Source: Adiantum capillus-veneris | Taxonomy: Eukaryota > Streptophyta > Polypodiopsida > Polypodiales > Pteridaceae | Assembly: GCA_014529385.2 (NCBI GenBank) | Contig: CM043955.1 | Coordinates: forward strand, 150,489,640 to 150,553,639 | Direction: 5' to 3' | DNA: 64,000 bases | In this document: piece by piece, positions 1-10,181 of the stretch | Layout of the letters: each line of letters starts with the position of its first letter | How positions within the stretch are numbered: the first letter of the stretch is position 1 | Notes under the pieces: generated by a model | What the model saw: the letters and a program-made list of their open reading frames with translations, nothing else | Told to the model about the DNA's origin: nothing | Databases searched by the model: none | Made by a program: the position numbers and the translations under genes

Positions 1-592
1 TGCGCAGGAAATTTCAGCGAGTGAATTTGTGCTCGAAAACAACAAATTTAGTTGTTTTTAGCCTCAGAAGACATACATAAGGCTAATACACAGCCTTTAG
101 AAGCATGTAAACGCAAAAGCCCCAATTTGTAGCATCAAAATTGCATGAAATTGAGCCACAAATGGTCATACATCGACAAAATTTGTCAAATGTGCATAGA
201 TTGCATCAATTTGCACTTTCCCCAATGTAATTGCACTATAAAAACACTTGCAAAAACCTGCGTAATTCTGAAATTTGCTTAAAACACTTGTTTTGAGGCT
301 TGTTTTTCGGCAATTTTAGGGTTTTAGGGCAGCGGGGACTTAGCAAAAGTAGTCCCATACCTTAATACATCATTTGCAAAACCTGTATTTTGCTGTCATA
401 ACCTGTAATTTCCTGTTTTTGACCTAATTTCAGCCTGTTTTAGGTCAATTTTGGTTGCCGGGAGCTCTCTAGTATCCGAGGACGAGTCCTTTGGCAACGA
501 AATTGCAAAATCTCGTGTGAAAGTTGACCTTCTTGGCTGAAATTCAGCGTTTGCAGGTTTGGGGCAAACCCTAATCGGGCTGTGATACCAGT
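1..592 (-). mobile_element. 5' leader of a Copia element running off the left edge (Copia-X)
   Basis: Positions 1-592 closely match 6787-7378, the untranslated leader between LTR and gag of Copia-Y. Read on the minus strand, the leader follows an LTR (593-849) and a primer-binding site (579-590), so it is the start of an element whose gag-pol lies outside the window. No reading frame here is supported. The short frames over this stretch do not resemble retrotransposon proteins and are not shared with the second copy. Confidence 0.75.
579..590 (-). promoter_or_regulatory. Primer-binding site, tRNA-iMet type (Copia-X)
   Basis: The minus strand reads TGGTATCACAGC, one base off the canonical plant iMet primer site TGGTATCAGAGC. 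It lies two bases inside the LTR end at 593. The matching site of Copia-Y (7365-7376) is canonical, so this copy carries a point change. Confidence 0.8.
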
Positions 593-849
593 TGATGAGC
601 GCGCGGCGGTGTGTGCAAGTGAAACAGCACGCGAGGAAGTGCAGTGTGTGCAGAGAGGGGAGGCGAAGGCCAGCAGGAGAGGAAGCGCTAGCAGAAGAGA
701 GAGGACTCACGTTTTTGGGGAAAACTCAATAAGTGAGTTTTGGATTTTCCCACTTTTATTATAAGTGACCTTTAAAAAATGTGTCCTATTGAACTTGGAC
801 AAAGTATAAAAATGTACAAAAAGGGATTATTTAAGTCTTTAACCCAACA
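593..849 (-). repeat. LTR of Copia-X (5' LTR, minus orientation)
   Basis: This segment matches 7379-7689. On the minus strand it starts TGTTGGGTTAAAG and ends ...CTCATCA, the usual TG...CA ends, followed by the primer-binding site. It is about 257 bp against 311 bp for Copia-Y; part of the difference is the GA microsatellite in the other copy. On its upstream side it abuts a Gypsy integrase fragment (850-1918), which may be its insertion target. Confidence 0.75.
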
Positions 850-1918
850 AATGAGCCTGCTGATCATGCACATATGACTTTAAAACATCAAAAGCCAATC
901 GATTGTAAATCTTTGTCTGACCATCTGATTGTGGATGAAAAGCCGATGAAAAATTCAACTTAGTGCCAAATTTTCAAAGAGTGCGCGCCAAAATTGGACG
1001 TGAACATAACATCCCTGTCTAAAACAATCGATTTTGGCAAACCACAGAGGGGATACCAATGCTTGATGAACAACCGTGCTACATCTTGTGCGGTGACAGT
1101 GGCCTTACAAGGAATCAACATGTAAAACTTGCTGAAACGATCAACAATTGTCAAACATTGAGTGTTCCTTGAATGCAAACTAGGTGGAAGGTTAGTCACA
1201 AAATCCATGAAAATATCTTGAAAAGGTCCATCGGAATAGGCAGCGGAAGTAAGAGGCTTTGCTGCTTACCCCGAGGAGCTTTTACCTTTTGACAAATAGT
1301 GCACTGTGTGACATAACGAAACACATCTTTTTTGCATTTGAGGCCAATAAAAGAATCTTTCTATTTTTTCCAAAGTGGTGTTCATTCCCTTGTGCCCACT
1401 AGTGAGAGTCTTGTGCATCATGCAATATGGTTGTCTTGAGAGAGGGCAACACACATAGACATTGACGAAAATACAACAAACCATCACGAATAAGATAGTT
1501 GCTTGGCCCTTGGGAAGCAAGAGCCTGCAACCATTGCTTACCAAACTCGGAATCCGCATACTGGTTCTTCATGCTGTCGAAAGACACCCTGAAGAGAAAC
1601 TGTGGATCTTGACTCAAGAGCTAGGATTTGTCTTTTGCGACTCAACGCATCTGCAATAGGGTTAGCTTTTCCAAGCACATAATCAAACCTCCAAATTGCT
1701 CAAAAAATTGTGACCACCGTGCTTGGCCATCACTCCATCGTGCACTAGGCATAGACTGGAGCCACTTGAGGGCTTGGTGATCTGTGCGAACTGTAAACTC
1801 TCTACCATAAAGAAAATGCTTAAGAGAGTGAACGACAGACAAAAGTTCTTTATCATAAACTGAATAGTTCTTTTTTGTACTATTGAGCTTCCGACTAAGG
1901 AAAGCTATTGGATTCGAG
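850..1918 (-). pseudogene. Gypsy-1 fragment: RNase H and integrase relic
   Basis: On the minus strand, Ty3/gypsy domains appear in order. RNase H (about 1915-1700) carries PIAFLSRKLN, YSVYDKELLSVVHSLKHFL and RTDHQALKWLQ. The integrase zinc-finger region (about 1560-1270) carries GHKGMNTTLEKIERFFYWPQ. The integrase core (about 1208-855) carries MDFVTNLPPS, TIVDRFSKFYMLIP, LDRDVMFTSNF and, after a frameshift near 960, FSSAFHPQSDGQTK. Several frameshifts separate the blocks and no complete gene remains. The fragment starts abruptly in frame with Copia RNase H at 1918/1919 and ends at the Copia-X LTR. It has no LTR of its own. Confidence 0.85.
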
Positions 1919-4900
1919 AAGTGATACCGCACATCAATATGCTTTGTGCGTGCATGAAACATGGCATTCTTTGCCAGATATATGGCACTCTGGCCATCAC
2001 AACCAAGCATAGGTGCCTTCTAAGGCAAATCAAACTCACTGCATAAACGTGCTAACCAAATGGCTTCTTTGGAAGCCTCAATGGTTGAAATATATTCAGC
2101 CTCAGTGGTAGACAATGCAACTATCTTTTGCAATCTAGAACACCATGAAACAGCACCTCCTGCAAGAGTAAACACATAGCCACTTGTGGATTGCAGTGTG
2201 TCCACATCACCAGCCATGTCAAAATCACAAGATCCCTTCAACTCCAATGGTCCTTTACCATAGCAGAGGCATTTGTTTTTAGTCCCTTTCAAGTACCTCA
2301 TAATGGACTTCACTGCATCCCAATGCAACCTCCTTGGATTAGCCATAAACCGGCTCACAACTCCCACTGCATGGGCTATGTCAAGCCTAGTAGCAACCAT
2401 AGCATACATAAGTGAACCACAAGCTGAAGCGTAAGGCACACTTTGTATGTCATTGGATTCTTCCTTTGACTTGGGGCAATCATCCTTTTAGATTTTGACA
2501 TATGGTTGTAATGGCACACCAAGAGGCTTTGCGTCAGCCAAGTTAAATCTGTATAGCACCTTTTCAATGTACTTTTCTTGCGACAAATACAATGTGCGTT
2601 GGTCCCTTTGCCTTCTAACACGCACTCCAAGTATATGTTCAGTTGCCCCAAGGTCTTTCATTGAAAATGCAGATTTCAGTCGCGAATCAACAATGCTTCT
2701 TTTCTTTGCAGCTATCAATATATCATCCACATAGAGCACAAGAATGATAGGGCTGCCATCCTCATCACGTTTGGTATACAAACAATGGTTTGCATGGCTT
2801 CTTTGTAACCATGTTTCAGCATGAAGCGATCAAACTTCTTGTACCATTGTCTACATGATTGTTTCAGCCCAGACAAGCTTCTATTGAGCATACATACCAA
2901 ATGTTCCTTGCGAGGAATAACAAAACCCTCGGGTTGCTTCATGTAAAGCTCTTCCTCCACATCACCATGCAAGAAAGCTGTATGTACATCCATTTGGTCC
3001 ATTTCTAAATCAAGAGCAGCCACTATGGCAAACAATACACGCAAAGTGGTCATTTTCACAACAAGAGAGAACCCTTCATGAAAGTCTATGTCCTTGGTTT
3101 GAACATATCCCTTTGCAACTAGCCTTGCCTTATACTTGGGTTTTGCATCAACAATCTTGATTTTATACAACCATTTGTTAGGAATAGCCTTCCTTCCTTT
3201 GGGCAATTCCACCAAATCCCAAGTATGATTAGCATGCAAAGCTTTAATCTCGTCCAGCATAGCAAGCTCCCACTTGTCGCTCTGCTCACATGTCTTTGCC
3301 TCTTTATACGTAAGAGGCTCTCCCTCATCTGTCAACATAATGTAATGCAAAGAGGGATCATATCTACTCACAGGCCATCTTGGACGAGTAGACCGCCTCA
3401 CCCAATGATCCACATTATCCGGCAATGGGTTTACATCATGTGGCATGAGAAAAGCATCAACAATGGGTTGTTGTACATCATTTTCAGCACCATTTTCAGC
3501 ATTGTTTCTTGGCTGCAAATGCCCTTCAGGAGCCTCAATTTGCTGTCCAACATCTTCTCGCTCAAACACCACTGGATCATCTACATTTTCAGCCATATGT
3601 GGTGCATCCTGAGGGTCAAGAATAGGCCTAACAGGTGGCTGGTCATGCTGAAATTTGACCCTTTTATCGTCATGCTTTGAGGCACAATTGTTTTGAAGCA
3701 GCCTTGCCAAAACAACATCCCGGCTGCGTATAACCCTTTTGAGCCGAGGTAACCAAATCTTGTAACCCATTTCGCCTTCTTCACCATATCCCAAGAAAAG
3801 GCCTTTAATGGACTTGGCATCTAGTTTGCTCCTCAACTCGGGTCTAACATGCATAAAAGCCTCGCAACCAAAAATGCGCAAGTGATCATATGAAGCAGGC
3901 TTGCCAGACCAAACCTCTTCAGGGATGTCACCTTTCAAAGACATGTGAGGGGATCGATTGCATATATGGACTACAGTTTTCAAAGCTTCTCCCCAAAATC
4001 CATGAGAGAGATTAGCTGTGGACAACATGCATCTCACCCTCTCACAAAGTTTCCTATTGAATCTTTTAGCCACACCATTAGAAGAGGGACTGTATGGCAC
4101 AGTAAGCTCCCTCTTAATGCCCAAATTTTCACAAAATTTGTTAAATTCTGCACTTGTGAACTCCCCCCATTGTCCGTACGCAAGCATTTTAGCTTTCTAC
4201 TTGTTTGGGTGGTCACAAATACATGAAAATTTTTAAACGCAGCAAAGGCTTCATCCTTAGATTTAAGCAAATAAACCCAAATTTTCCTAGAATGATCATC
4301 AACAAAGGAGACAAAATAGCATGCACCTCCCATAGACTTAGTAGGCATGCTACATACATCAGAATGTACAAGATCAAGCACACAAGATTACGAGAGACAC
4401 CGGAGTAATAAGAACGCTTTACTTGCTTGCCATATTGACATTCATTACAAAAGTCAAGCTTTGTACACTTAGCATCAAGCTTGTTCAAAGTACAAAGTTT
4501 AGAGAGGCCCTTTTGGCTCATATGGCCAAGCCTCTTGTGCCACAACTCCATGTGATAGTTAATTTCAGCCAATGCATAAACTTGCCCAACACGGCCTTTC
4601 CATGCATGCAGTAAAGTGTCCTGTTCTATGTGCCCTTTACAATCAGCCTTGAGCCTTTAGTCATTTTCCATGATCGTCGCTCAAACAAGATGCTGTAACC
4701 ATGCATATCCATCTGACCAACAGAAAGCAGACTCTTCTTGATTCCTGGCACATATCTAACATCATGCAAGACAAGCTCATTTGTGCCATCTATAGAGAGA
4801 TGCACAGTGCCAATATCCTCAATGGAACATGCATGATTGTTTCCAAGGTATACATGGCCATGCTTGCCTGCATCAAAAGTAGAGAAACACTCCTTGATAG

Positions 4901-5132
4901 GAGTCACATGAAATGAAGCACCGGAATCAACTATCCAAGTCTGGGATAATGCATCATTGACAGTCAACAAAGCATCAATAAGATCACTCTTGGTGATCTG
5001 CATGTCCTGTGAATGAAGATTTAGAGAGGCATCAAAGTCATAAGCATCATCATATGACAAAGTGGCACACAAGATGTCCTCTACATCTGACAGTTGCTCA
5101 ATCACAACACTAGAAGCCATGTTGGCCTTCTC
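1919..5132 (-). pseudogene. Copia-Y pol: protease, integrase, RT and RNase H (decayed)
   Basis: Ty1/copia order is clear on the minus strand. Protease has WIVDSGASFHV with its aspartate near 4928. The GAG-pre-integrase region (4572-4390) has HKRLGHMSQKGL and CNECQYGKQ. The integrase core has HSDVC, FVDDHSRKIWVY and TDNGG. The integrase C-terminus and RT follow in a long frame (4187-2715) with KWLYKIKI and KARLVAKGYVQTK. The RT active site YVDD is at 2722-2733, in another frame. RNase H (2439-1919) has STSGYVFTLAGG, LSTTEAEYIS and HARTKHIDVRYHF. At least three frameshifts (about 4180, 2770, 2450-2015) make it non-functional. Normal Copia RNase H should continue past RYHF, but here the frame passes into Gypsy sequence. 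No PPT or 3' LTR of this copy follows. Confidence 0.9.
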
Positions 5133-5782
5133 TATTGGGCACTGACGACGTTAGTGGGGATGTCGTGGTATTTAGTCAATATTATGCATGATGGAGCTGA
5201 TGGTTATATTGTCTCGTGGGTGACTACCATGGGTCTATACCTTGCACTTTCCTTTAAGGGTGAATCTGGGCTTATCCTGGATTCATCTAGGTATATTTTT
5301 TAGTCGTATAGCGGACATGCAGACTTCACATTGTGAAGTTTTCGTCCGAGTTACGACCAGTTGATATTGTGCTAATTCTTTCTATCTTTTGTGGTACGTA
5401 TGCCCTATCAACTACCTCATTTTTGTGCTAATTTTTTCGATTTAATGCTTCTTTTAGTACTAGGCTTCATTATGGCTGAGTCTGCCCTTGATCTCTGGAG
5501 TCATGACAGAAACTCAGTACGCTGAACTTTGTGTTGATGTATGCTCATGTGTGTGTGCGTGTGGTGTGTGTTGTGTTTGGGAGCATATGTTAGTACCTAG
5601 TTCTACACCCACTATTGGGCACTGACGACGTTGGTGGGGATGTCGTGGTATTTAGTCAATACTATGTATGATGGAGCTGATGGTTATATTGTCTCGTGGG
5701 TGACTACCATGGGTCTATACCTTGCACTTTCCTTTAAGGGTGAATCTGGGCTTATCCTGGATTCATGTAGGTATATATTCTC
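5128..5782. mobile_element. TRIM-like element with 165-bp terminal direct repeats, inserted in Copia-Y
   Basis: Positions 5133-5297 and 5613-5777 are near-identical direct repeats, with about five differences in 165 bp. They flank a 315-bp core. The whole 645-bp unit is bracketed by TTCTC at 5128-5132 and 5778-5782, a 5-bp target-site duplication. The element has no coding capacity. Removing it with one TTCTC copy rejoins the Copia-Y gag and pol frames. Size and structure fit terminal-repeat retrotransposons in miniature. Against that, the ends are TAT...ATA rather than TG...CA, and I find no clear primer site or polypurine tract. The core holds a perfect 8-bp inverted repeat at 5323-5339. 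Confidence 0.75.
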
Positions 5783-6624
5783 TTTGTCCTTTGAGCTATC
5801 CTGTGCATCAGTCTCGACTTCCTTCTTCTCTTTCTTTTTGTCTCCGCCATTCTTTTTCCGTTCTAACTCGGCTTTGTAGTACCTGCAATCGGGTTTCTTG
5901 TGACCTTTCCTACCACACTGATAGCAAGTCACAGCACCCTTGCCTTTGCTGGCATTTCCCCTTTCCTTACTCTTACTCTTACTCCTTTGTGCATAGACAT
6001 TCTTCTTCTCTGTTATGCCTCTAACCATGTTGGCAGAGCTGCCTCCCTCTCCACTTGCTTTCCTCTTGATTTCCTCATTCAAGATAGAACCCCTAACACC
6101 ATCAAAGGTCAAATTGGGGTTATTTGACAATGAAACCACCAAGGTTTCCCATGAATCAGGTAAGGTCATAAGCAAGAAGATATCTTTCAGCTCATCATCA
6201 AAAGGAGGCAAACCTGAATCTTAACTGGGACAAAGTACCTGCGAACAACGACAAGTGCTCTGCAGCGCGCTTGGACTCATCTAGTTGCATGCCAACAAGT
6301 TTTCGCATCCAATGCACTTGGTCAACAGGCGTTGTATTCTCATACATCCCCTTTAACTTCTCCCACACATCAAAAGCAGTTGTGAGACCTTTCAAATCAA
6401 TGTATCTCATCGGTCATGGCCATTTTAATGTATGTAACTGTCTTCCTGTTCTGGCTAACCCATGCTTCATCTGTCATATTCTGTGGCTTTACCTGTTCAA
6501 GTGCCCCTTCACAATCCTTAAGAAATAGGATTCCCTGGATCCTGTCTTTCCAAAGGTCGAAACCTGTTTCATCGAACCTCCTAATCTCGAAGAGATTCTT
6601 CATATCCGAAGAAGATGAGGCCAT
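5783..6624 (-). pseudogene. Copia-Y gag (nucleocapsid protein, frameshifted)
   Basis: The minus-strand frame begins at ATG 6624 (MASSSSDMKN), the typical short gag start. It continues through the UBN2/DUF4219-like region with FDETGFDLWKDRIQG, VWEKLKGMYENT and MQLDESKRAAEHL, then LTLPDSWETLVVSLSNN. The C-terminal zinc knuckle is CYQCGRKGHKKPDC (C-X2-C-X4-H-X4-C). Frames change near 6400 and 6210. The end of gag (lysine-rich, about 5790) is cut by the TRIM-like insertion. In this family gag and protease appear to share one frame, as seen when the insertion is ignored. Confidence 0.88.
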
Positions 6625-7364
6625 AGTTGCACGAATAAGAGGGCTAATACGTTGAATTTTTGGGCAAAATGCACAAAAACCGGAGCATAGCCTCACAGAG
6701 GTGTGCACTACAGCTCCAAATGGTCACATGAGCAATTTGGGGCAAAATAGGTCGATTTAGGCACAAAAAACAATTTCTGAAATTTATGCGCAGGAAATTT
6801 CAGCGAGCGAATTTGTACTCAAAAACAACAATTTTAGTTGTTTTTAGCCTCACAGAACATACATAAGGCGAATGCACAACCTTTAGAAGCATGTATGACC
6901 AAAAACCCCAATTTGTAGCATCAAATTGCACGAAATTGAGCCACAAATGGTCATACATAGCCAAAACTTGTCAAATGTGCGCAGATTGCATCACTTTGCA
7001 CTTTCCCCAATGTAGACGCATCAAGAATACACTTGCAAAAACCTGCGTAAATATGAAATTTGCTGAACACACCTGTTTTGGGATCTGTTTTTCGGCAATT
7101 TCAGTGTTTTCGGGTAACGGGGACCTAGCAAAGATGTTCCCACACCTTAAAACATGATTTGCAAAACCTGTATTTTGCTGTCATAACCTGTGATTTATTG
7201 ATTTTGACATAATTTCAACTTGTTTCAGGTCAATTTTACTTGCCGAGAGCTCCCTAGTGTCCGAGGACGAGTCTTTTGGCGATGAAATTGCAAAATCTCG
7301 CGTGAAAGTTGACCTCCTTGGCTGAAAATCTGCATTTGTAGGTTTGGGAGCAAACCCTAATTAG
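6625..7364 (-). other. Untranslated leader of Copia-Y
   Basis: This stretch lies between the primer-binding site and the gag start. It closely matches positions 1-578 over most of its length, which shows the leader is part of the mobile unit. No gene is visible in it. Confidence 0.75.
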
Positions 7365-7376
7365 GCTCTGATACCA
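7365..7376 (-). promoter_or_regulatory. Primer-binding site, tRNA-iMet (Copia-Y)
   Basis: The minus strand reads TGGTATCAGAGC, the canonical plant iMet primer site, separated by two bases from the LTR end at 7379. This fixes the element's orientation and the inner LTR boundary. Confidence 0.9.
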
Positions 7377-7378
7377 GT

Positions 7379-7689
7379 TGATGAGCGAGCGGCGATGTGT
7401 GCAAGTGATAAGAGCATGCGAAGATGTGTAGGGTGTGTACCTTGAAGAGGGGCGAAGACCTGCAGAGCAGAGGGCGCTAGGGAACGAAGATAGCAGAGAG
7501 AGAGAGAGAGAGAGCACTACGATATATTTGGGGGAACGAGTTAGTGAGTAAAATTGACTCACATTCCCTTTATTAAAAAGTATAGGACCAATTTAAAGTT
7601 AGTGGCTAAGTTCAATGTGAACTTGGCCAAAGGTTAATAACCTTTAAAACTATACACAAAAGGAGGCGATTTGGGCCTTTAACCCAATA
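7379..7689 (-). repeat. 5' LTR of Copia-Y
   Basis: This is a 311-bp match to the LTR at 593-849, lying outside the primer-binding site on the minus strand. The outer end reads TATTGGGTTAAAG where the other copy has TGTTGGG, so the terminal TG is mutated to TA. A GA microsatellite at about 7497-7517 lengthens this copy. It abuts Gypsy-2 at 7690. Confidence 0.8.
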
Positions 7690-7918
7690 GATCATGGAAG
7701 AGAGTCATGTCCCGCCGTATGTAGGGCATTGCGGCATTGATGCGATAGTTAAAGCGATAGAGACATTCTTCTATTCGCCTACCTTGAGGAGAGATGTGGA
7801 TGCCTATGTGCGAGCATGCATAGTTTGCCAAAAGGTCAAGTTTGACAGGCAAAAGCCACCAGGGTTGTTACAACCACTGTCGATTTCGGATAAGCCATGG
7901 GAAAGCATTGCTATGGAC

Positions 7919-8489
7919 CAGTGTGACATAAAAACGCGTTTCATGCAGATGAAACCCCGAAACCCCGAAACTTATGAAACGTTTTGCCGATACGCATGAA
8001 ACGGACAGGCATTTTTTATAAAACGTTAAAAATTGGGGCTTTTTTTTCATTTTTTTGAGGTCTAGCTCCAGTTACCAGATGATTGTGGTCTCTAAAACTT
8101 ATGGTTTGTGACATTGAATTAAGTTTGAACTTTGTTCAATAGAAGTACTTTGCTAAATGAATCAATGATGCATCAGTTATGATTCATGAAACTAGTGGTT
8201 GTGTTTTAACTTTCAATGATATTGAATATCTCTTTGATCGTGCTCGCTTGAAGTCGCTTCTAAGTAGTGAGCACTAAGCAGTGAGCACGTCTCTCTCTCT
8301 CTCTCTTGTGGGCATTAAAGTCTAGAGTCATGTGTGCTACATTATATACGTATTTATCATATTTTATTAATATATAATTTAATGTCGTTTATGAAACGTG
8401 TTTCATGTTTTTGACGCTATGAAATGAAATGTTTCAAAACCTCGAAACCCCGAAACGATCGAAACCACGAAACGTTTCATGTCACACTG
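7919..8489. mobile_element. Non-autonomous hAT-type MITE in Gypsy-2 integrase
   Basis: The 571-bp element starts CAGTGTGACAT and ends ATGTCACACTG, an 11-bp perfect terminal inverted repeat extended by imperfect pairing. It is flanked by an exact 8-bp duplication, CTATGGAC, at 7911-7918 and 8490-8497. Subterminal GAAAC/GTTTC motifs are repeated on both sides. An 8-bp duplication with short CA...TG ends is characteristic of hAT transposons. There is no transposase frame. Removing it restores the conserved integrase motif WESIAMDFIFDLP. Confidence 0.9.
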
Positions 8490-9395
8490 CTATGGACTTT
8501 ATCTTTGATCTTCCAAGAACGCCAACAGGGAATGATGGTATATGGACCATTATCTGCAGGTTTAGCAAGTAGACCCATTTTATCCCTGTCAGGAAGAAGA
8601 TAAAATCTGATCAAATGGGACGCTTGTTCATGTACAATGCGTTTAAGTACCATGGTATGCCACAATTGATTATCAATGATCGTGATCTTCGCATGACCAG
8701 TTTGTTCATGAGAGGATTGTTTGAGAACATAGGCACTACGCTCAAGTTCTCGTCTTCGTTTCATCCACAAACTGATGGACAGTCAGAAGAGGCTAATTCT
8801 ACTGTCTTAGATGTGCTGAAATGCTATGTGTCAGATAATAAAGGCAAGTGGGAACAACATTTGCGTACAATAATACGGTGCATTCGTCTATTGGCAAAGC
8901 ACCTTTTAGATTGTTGAAGGCGGCAAAAAGGTTCCTCTCATTTTGCATACAAAGGACAAGATCTTTGGGGTAGATCGATATGTTGAGAACATGGATGAAA
9001 TGTACAAGAAAATTAAAGTTGCCTTGGAGAAGACTCAGGCAAAACAGAAAAAGGCTGTTGATCGTCACCGTCGTGAATTGTTGTTATCACCTGGTGATTG
9101 GATTCTTTTAAGGTTCGAAAAGGCAAGGTTCAAGAAAATGAAGGGCAAGGAACGGCTGTTTCCTAAGCGCAGTATGCGTTACTATGGGCCTTTTCAAGTG
9201 CTTGACAAGATCATCGATGTGGCTTACAGGCTGAAATTGCCTGATGCATGGAAGATTCATAATGCGTTTCACGTGAGTCTTCTAAGACCCTTCGTGGGTG
9301 ATGTGCCCGAAGATATGCCAGATGAGAATCAACCAGAAGTTGAGGAACTTGATGAGATCCTCGTACCTGAGCAAGTTTTGGCACAGAAGGACAGA

Positions 9396-9775
9396 AAAGT
9401 TGCTTGCCACACTTGTCACCATGTCAGCTTGGACTTCAACACCGACCTGGATTCGCTAGAGCAGCACAGCCTCAATTCTATGTACATCTTCGCTGCCTTT
9501 TTCCCTGCGATTGCAAAGAAGTGAGAAGACCATGTTGAACTCATCGACAGGCAAACCTTCGGCGACAAACACAGCAGTGTCTGTCAACCTCAGGGCCAGC
9601 GAGGCAGGCCAGGGCACGAACGTTTTGCTTTGCGGAGACCGATGAGGAATCTGGAGACATTCCACTTAATGAAGTTCGACCGAGTAAAGTCTTACACATT
9701 TTGAAAAGGAAATAAGGAGACGAATCTTGAGAGATTCGGGACCTCTTTGCATATGAGTTCATAACGGGAGGCAAG
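9396..9775. other. Unidentified insert of about 380 bp splitting the Gypsy-2 chromodomain region
   Basis: The integrase tail ...LAQKDRKV stops matching the family at about 9395 and resumes at about 9785 with RCYLVKFKNYP. In the related Gypsy-3 copy (25612-26282) these parts are almost contiguous. The intervening sequence matches nothing else in the window. Its ends, CTTGCCACACTTG and the complement of GGCGTGGTGCAAG, are imperfect inverted repeats. The boundaries are approximate and no target duplication could be fixed. A 69-codon minus frame (9456-9665) has no recognisable motif. Confidence 0.45.
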
Positions 9776-10169
9776 GCGTGGTGCAAGATGCTACTTGGTG
9801 AAGTTCAAGAACTATCCGCTTATGAATGCAAAGTGGATGGAAGAGAATGCAAAGTGGATGGAAGAGCATGAACTGTCAGAGTCACCAAATGTATTGCAGC
9901 TTTATCTTGAAGCCTTTGGGTTACAACCTACTAATGCCCCAACCCAACGTGTGCAAAGGAGGGGTAATGATGGAGCTAGTACACAAAATGTACATATGAA
10001 TTCAGTGTAATAGATGGAAATGACAAAAATATGAAGGTCTCATTAAGTCATTTGTATCTATGTGTTACGACCTTTCTTGCGGATACATGTGATGATAAAA
10101 GAGTGTTAATAGCACAAGATCATTAGTGGCGTGTATTTATGGTATGCAATCAAGGATGTTTGCGATTTC

Positions 10170-10181
10170 AAGAGGGGGGTA
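10170..10181 (+). promoter_or_regulatory. Polypurine tract of Gypsy-2
   Basis: The purine run AAGAGGGGGGTA lies directly before TGTCACGGGG, where the LTR begins. It follows about 160 bp of untranslated sequence after the chromodomain stop and primes plus-strand synthesis in LTR elements. It fixes the LTR start at 10182. Confidence 0.7.

Larger units (their letters stand above)
7690..10009 (+). pseudogene. Gypsy-2 chromovirus: integrase and chromodomain (5'-truncated)
   Basis: This plus-strand Ty3/gypsy relic starts in the integrase zinc finger (GHCGIDAIVKAIETFFYSP, CIVCQKVKF) and continues into the core. The core carries WESIAMD, then beyond a MITE FIFDLP, then NDRDLRMTSLF and SSSFHPQTDGQSEEANST. 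The C-terminal integrase domain has DWILLRFEKARFKK, MRYYGPFQVLDKI and KIHNAFHVSLLRPF. A chromodomain, YLVKFKNYP (about 9793-9825) followed by KWMEE, closes the frame at 10009. Defects: a stop in the core near 8570, a frameshift near 8875, a hAT MITE (7919-8489) and a separate insert (about 9396-9775). gag, protease, RT and RNase H are absent; the truncation coincides with the Copia-Y LTR. Confidence 0.9.

Noticed and set aside
3225-3680. A 151-codon plus-strand frame.
   Set aside because: Shadow of Copia-Y integrase/RT on the minus strand.
5340-5400. Hammerhead-ribozyme-like core in the TRIM-like element (minus strand GGACGAAAAC), which would make it a retrozyme.
   Set aside because: The required CTGATGA box is absent; the nearest match is CTGGTCG, and stem II cannot pair.
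7919-8489. Considered as a spliced intron of the Gypsy-2 integrase.
   Set aside because: No GT...AG at the boundaries; the exact 8-bp duplication and inverted ends prove a transposon.
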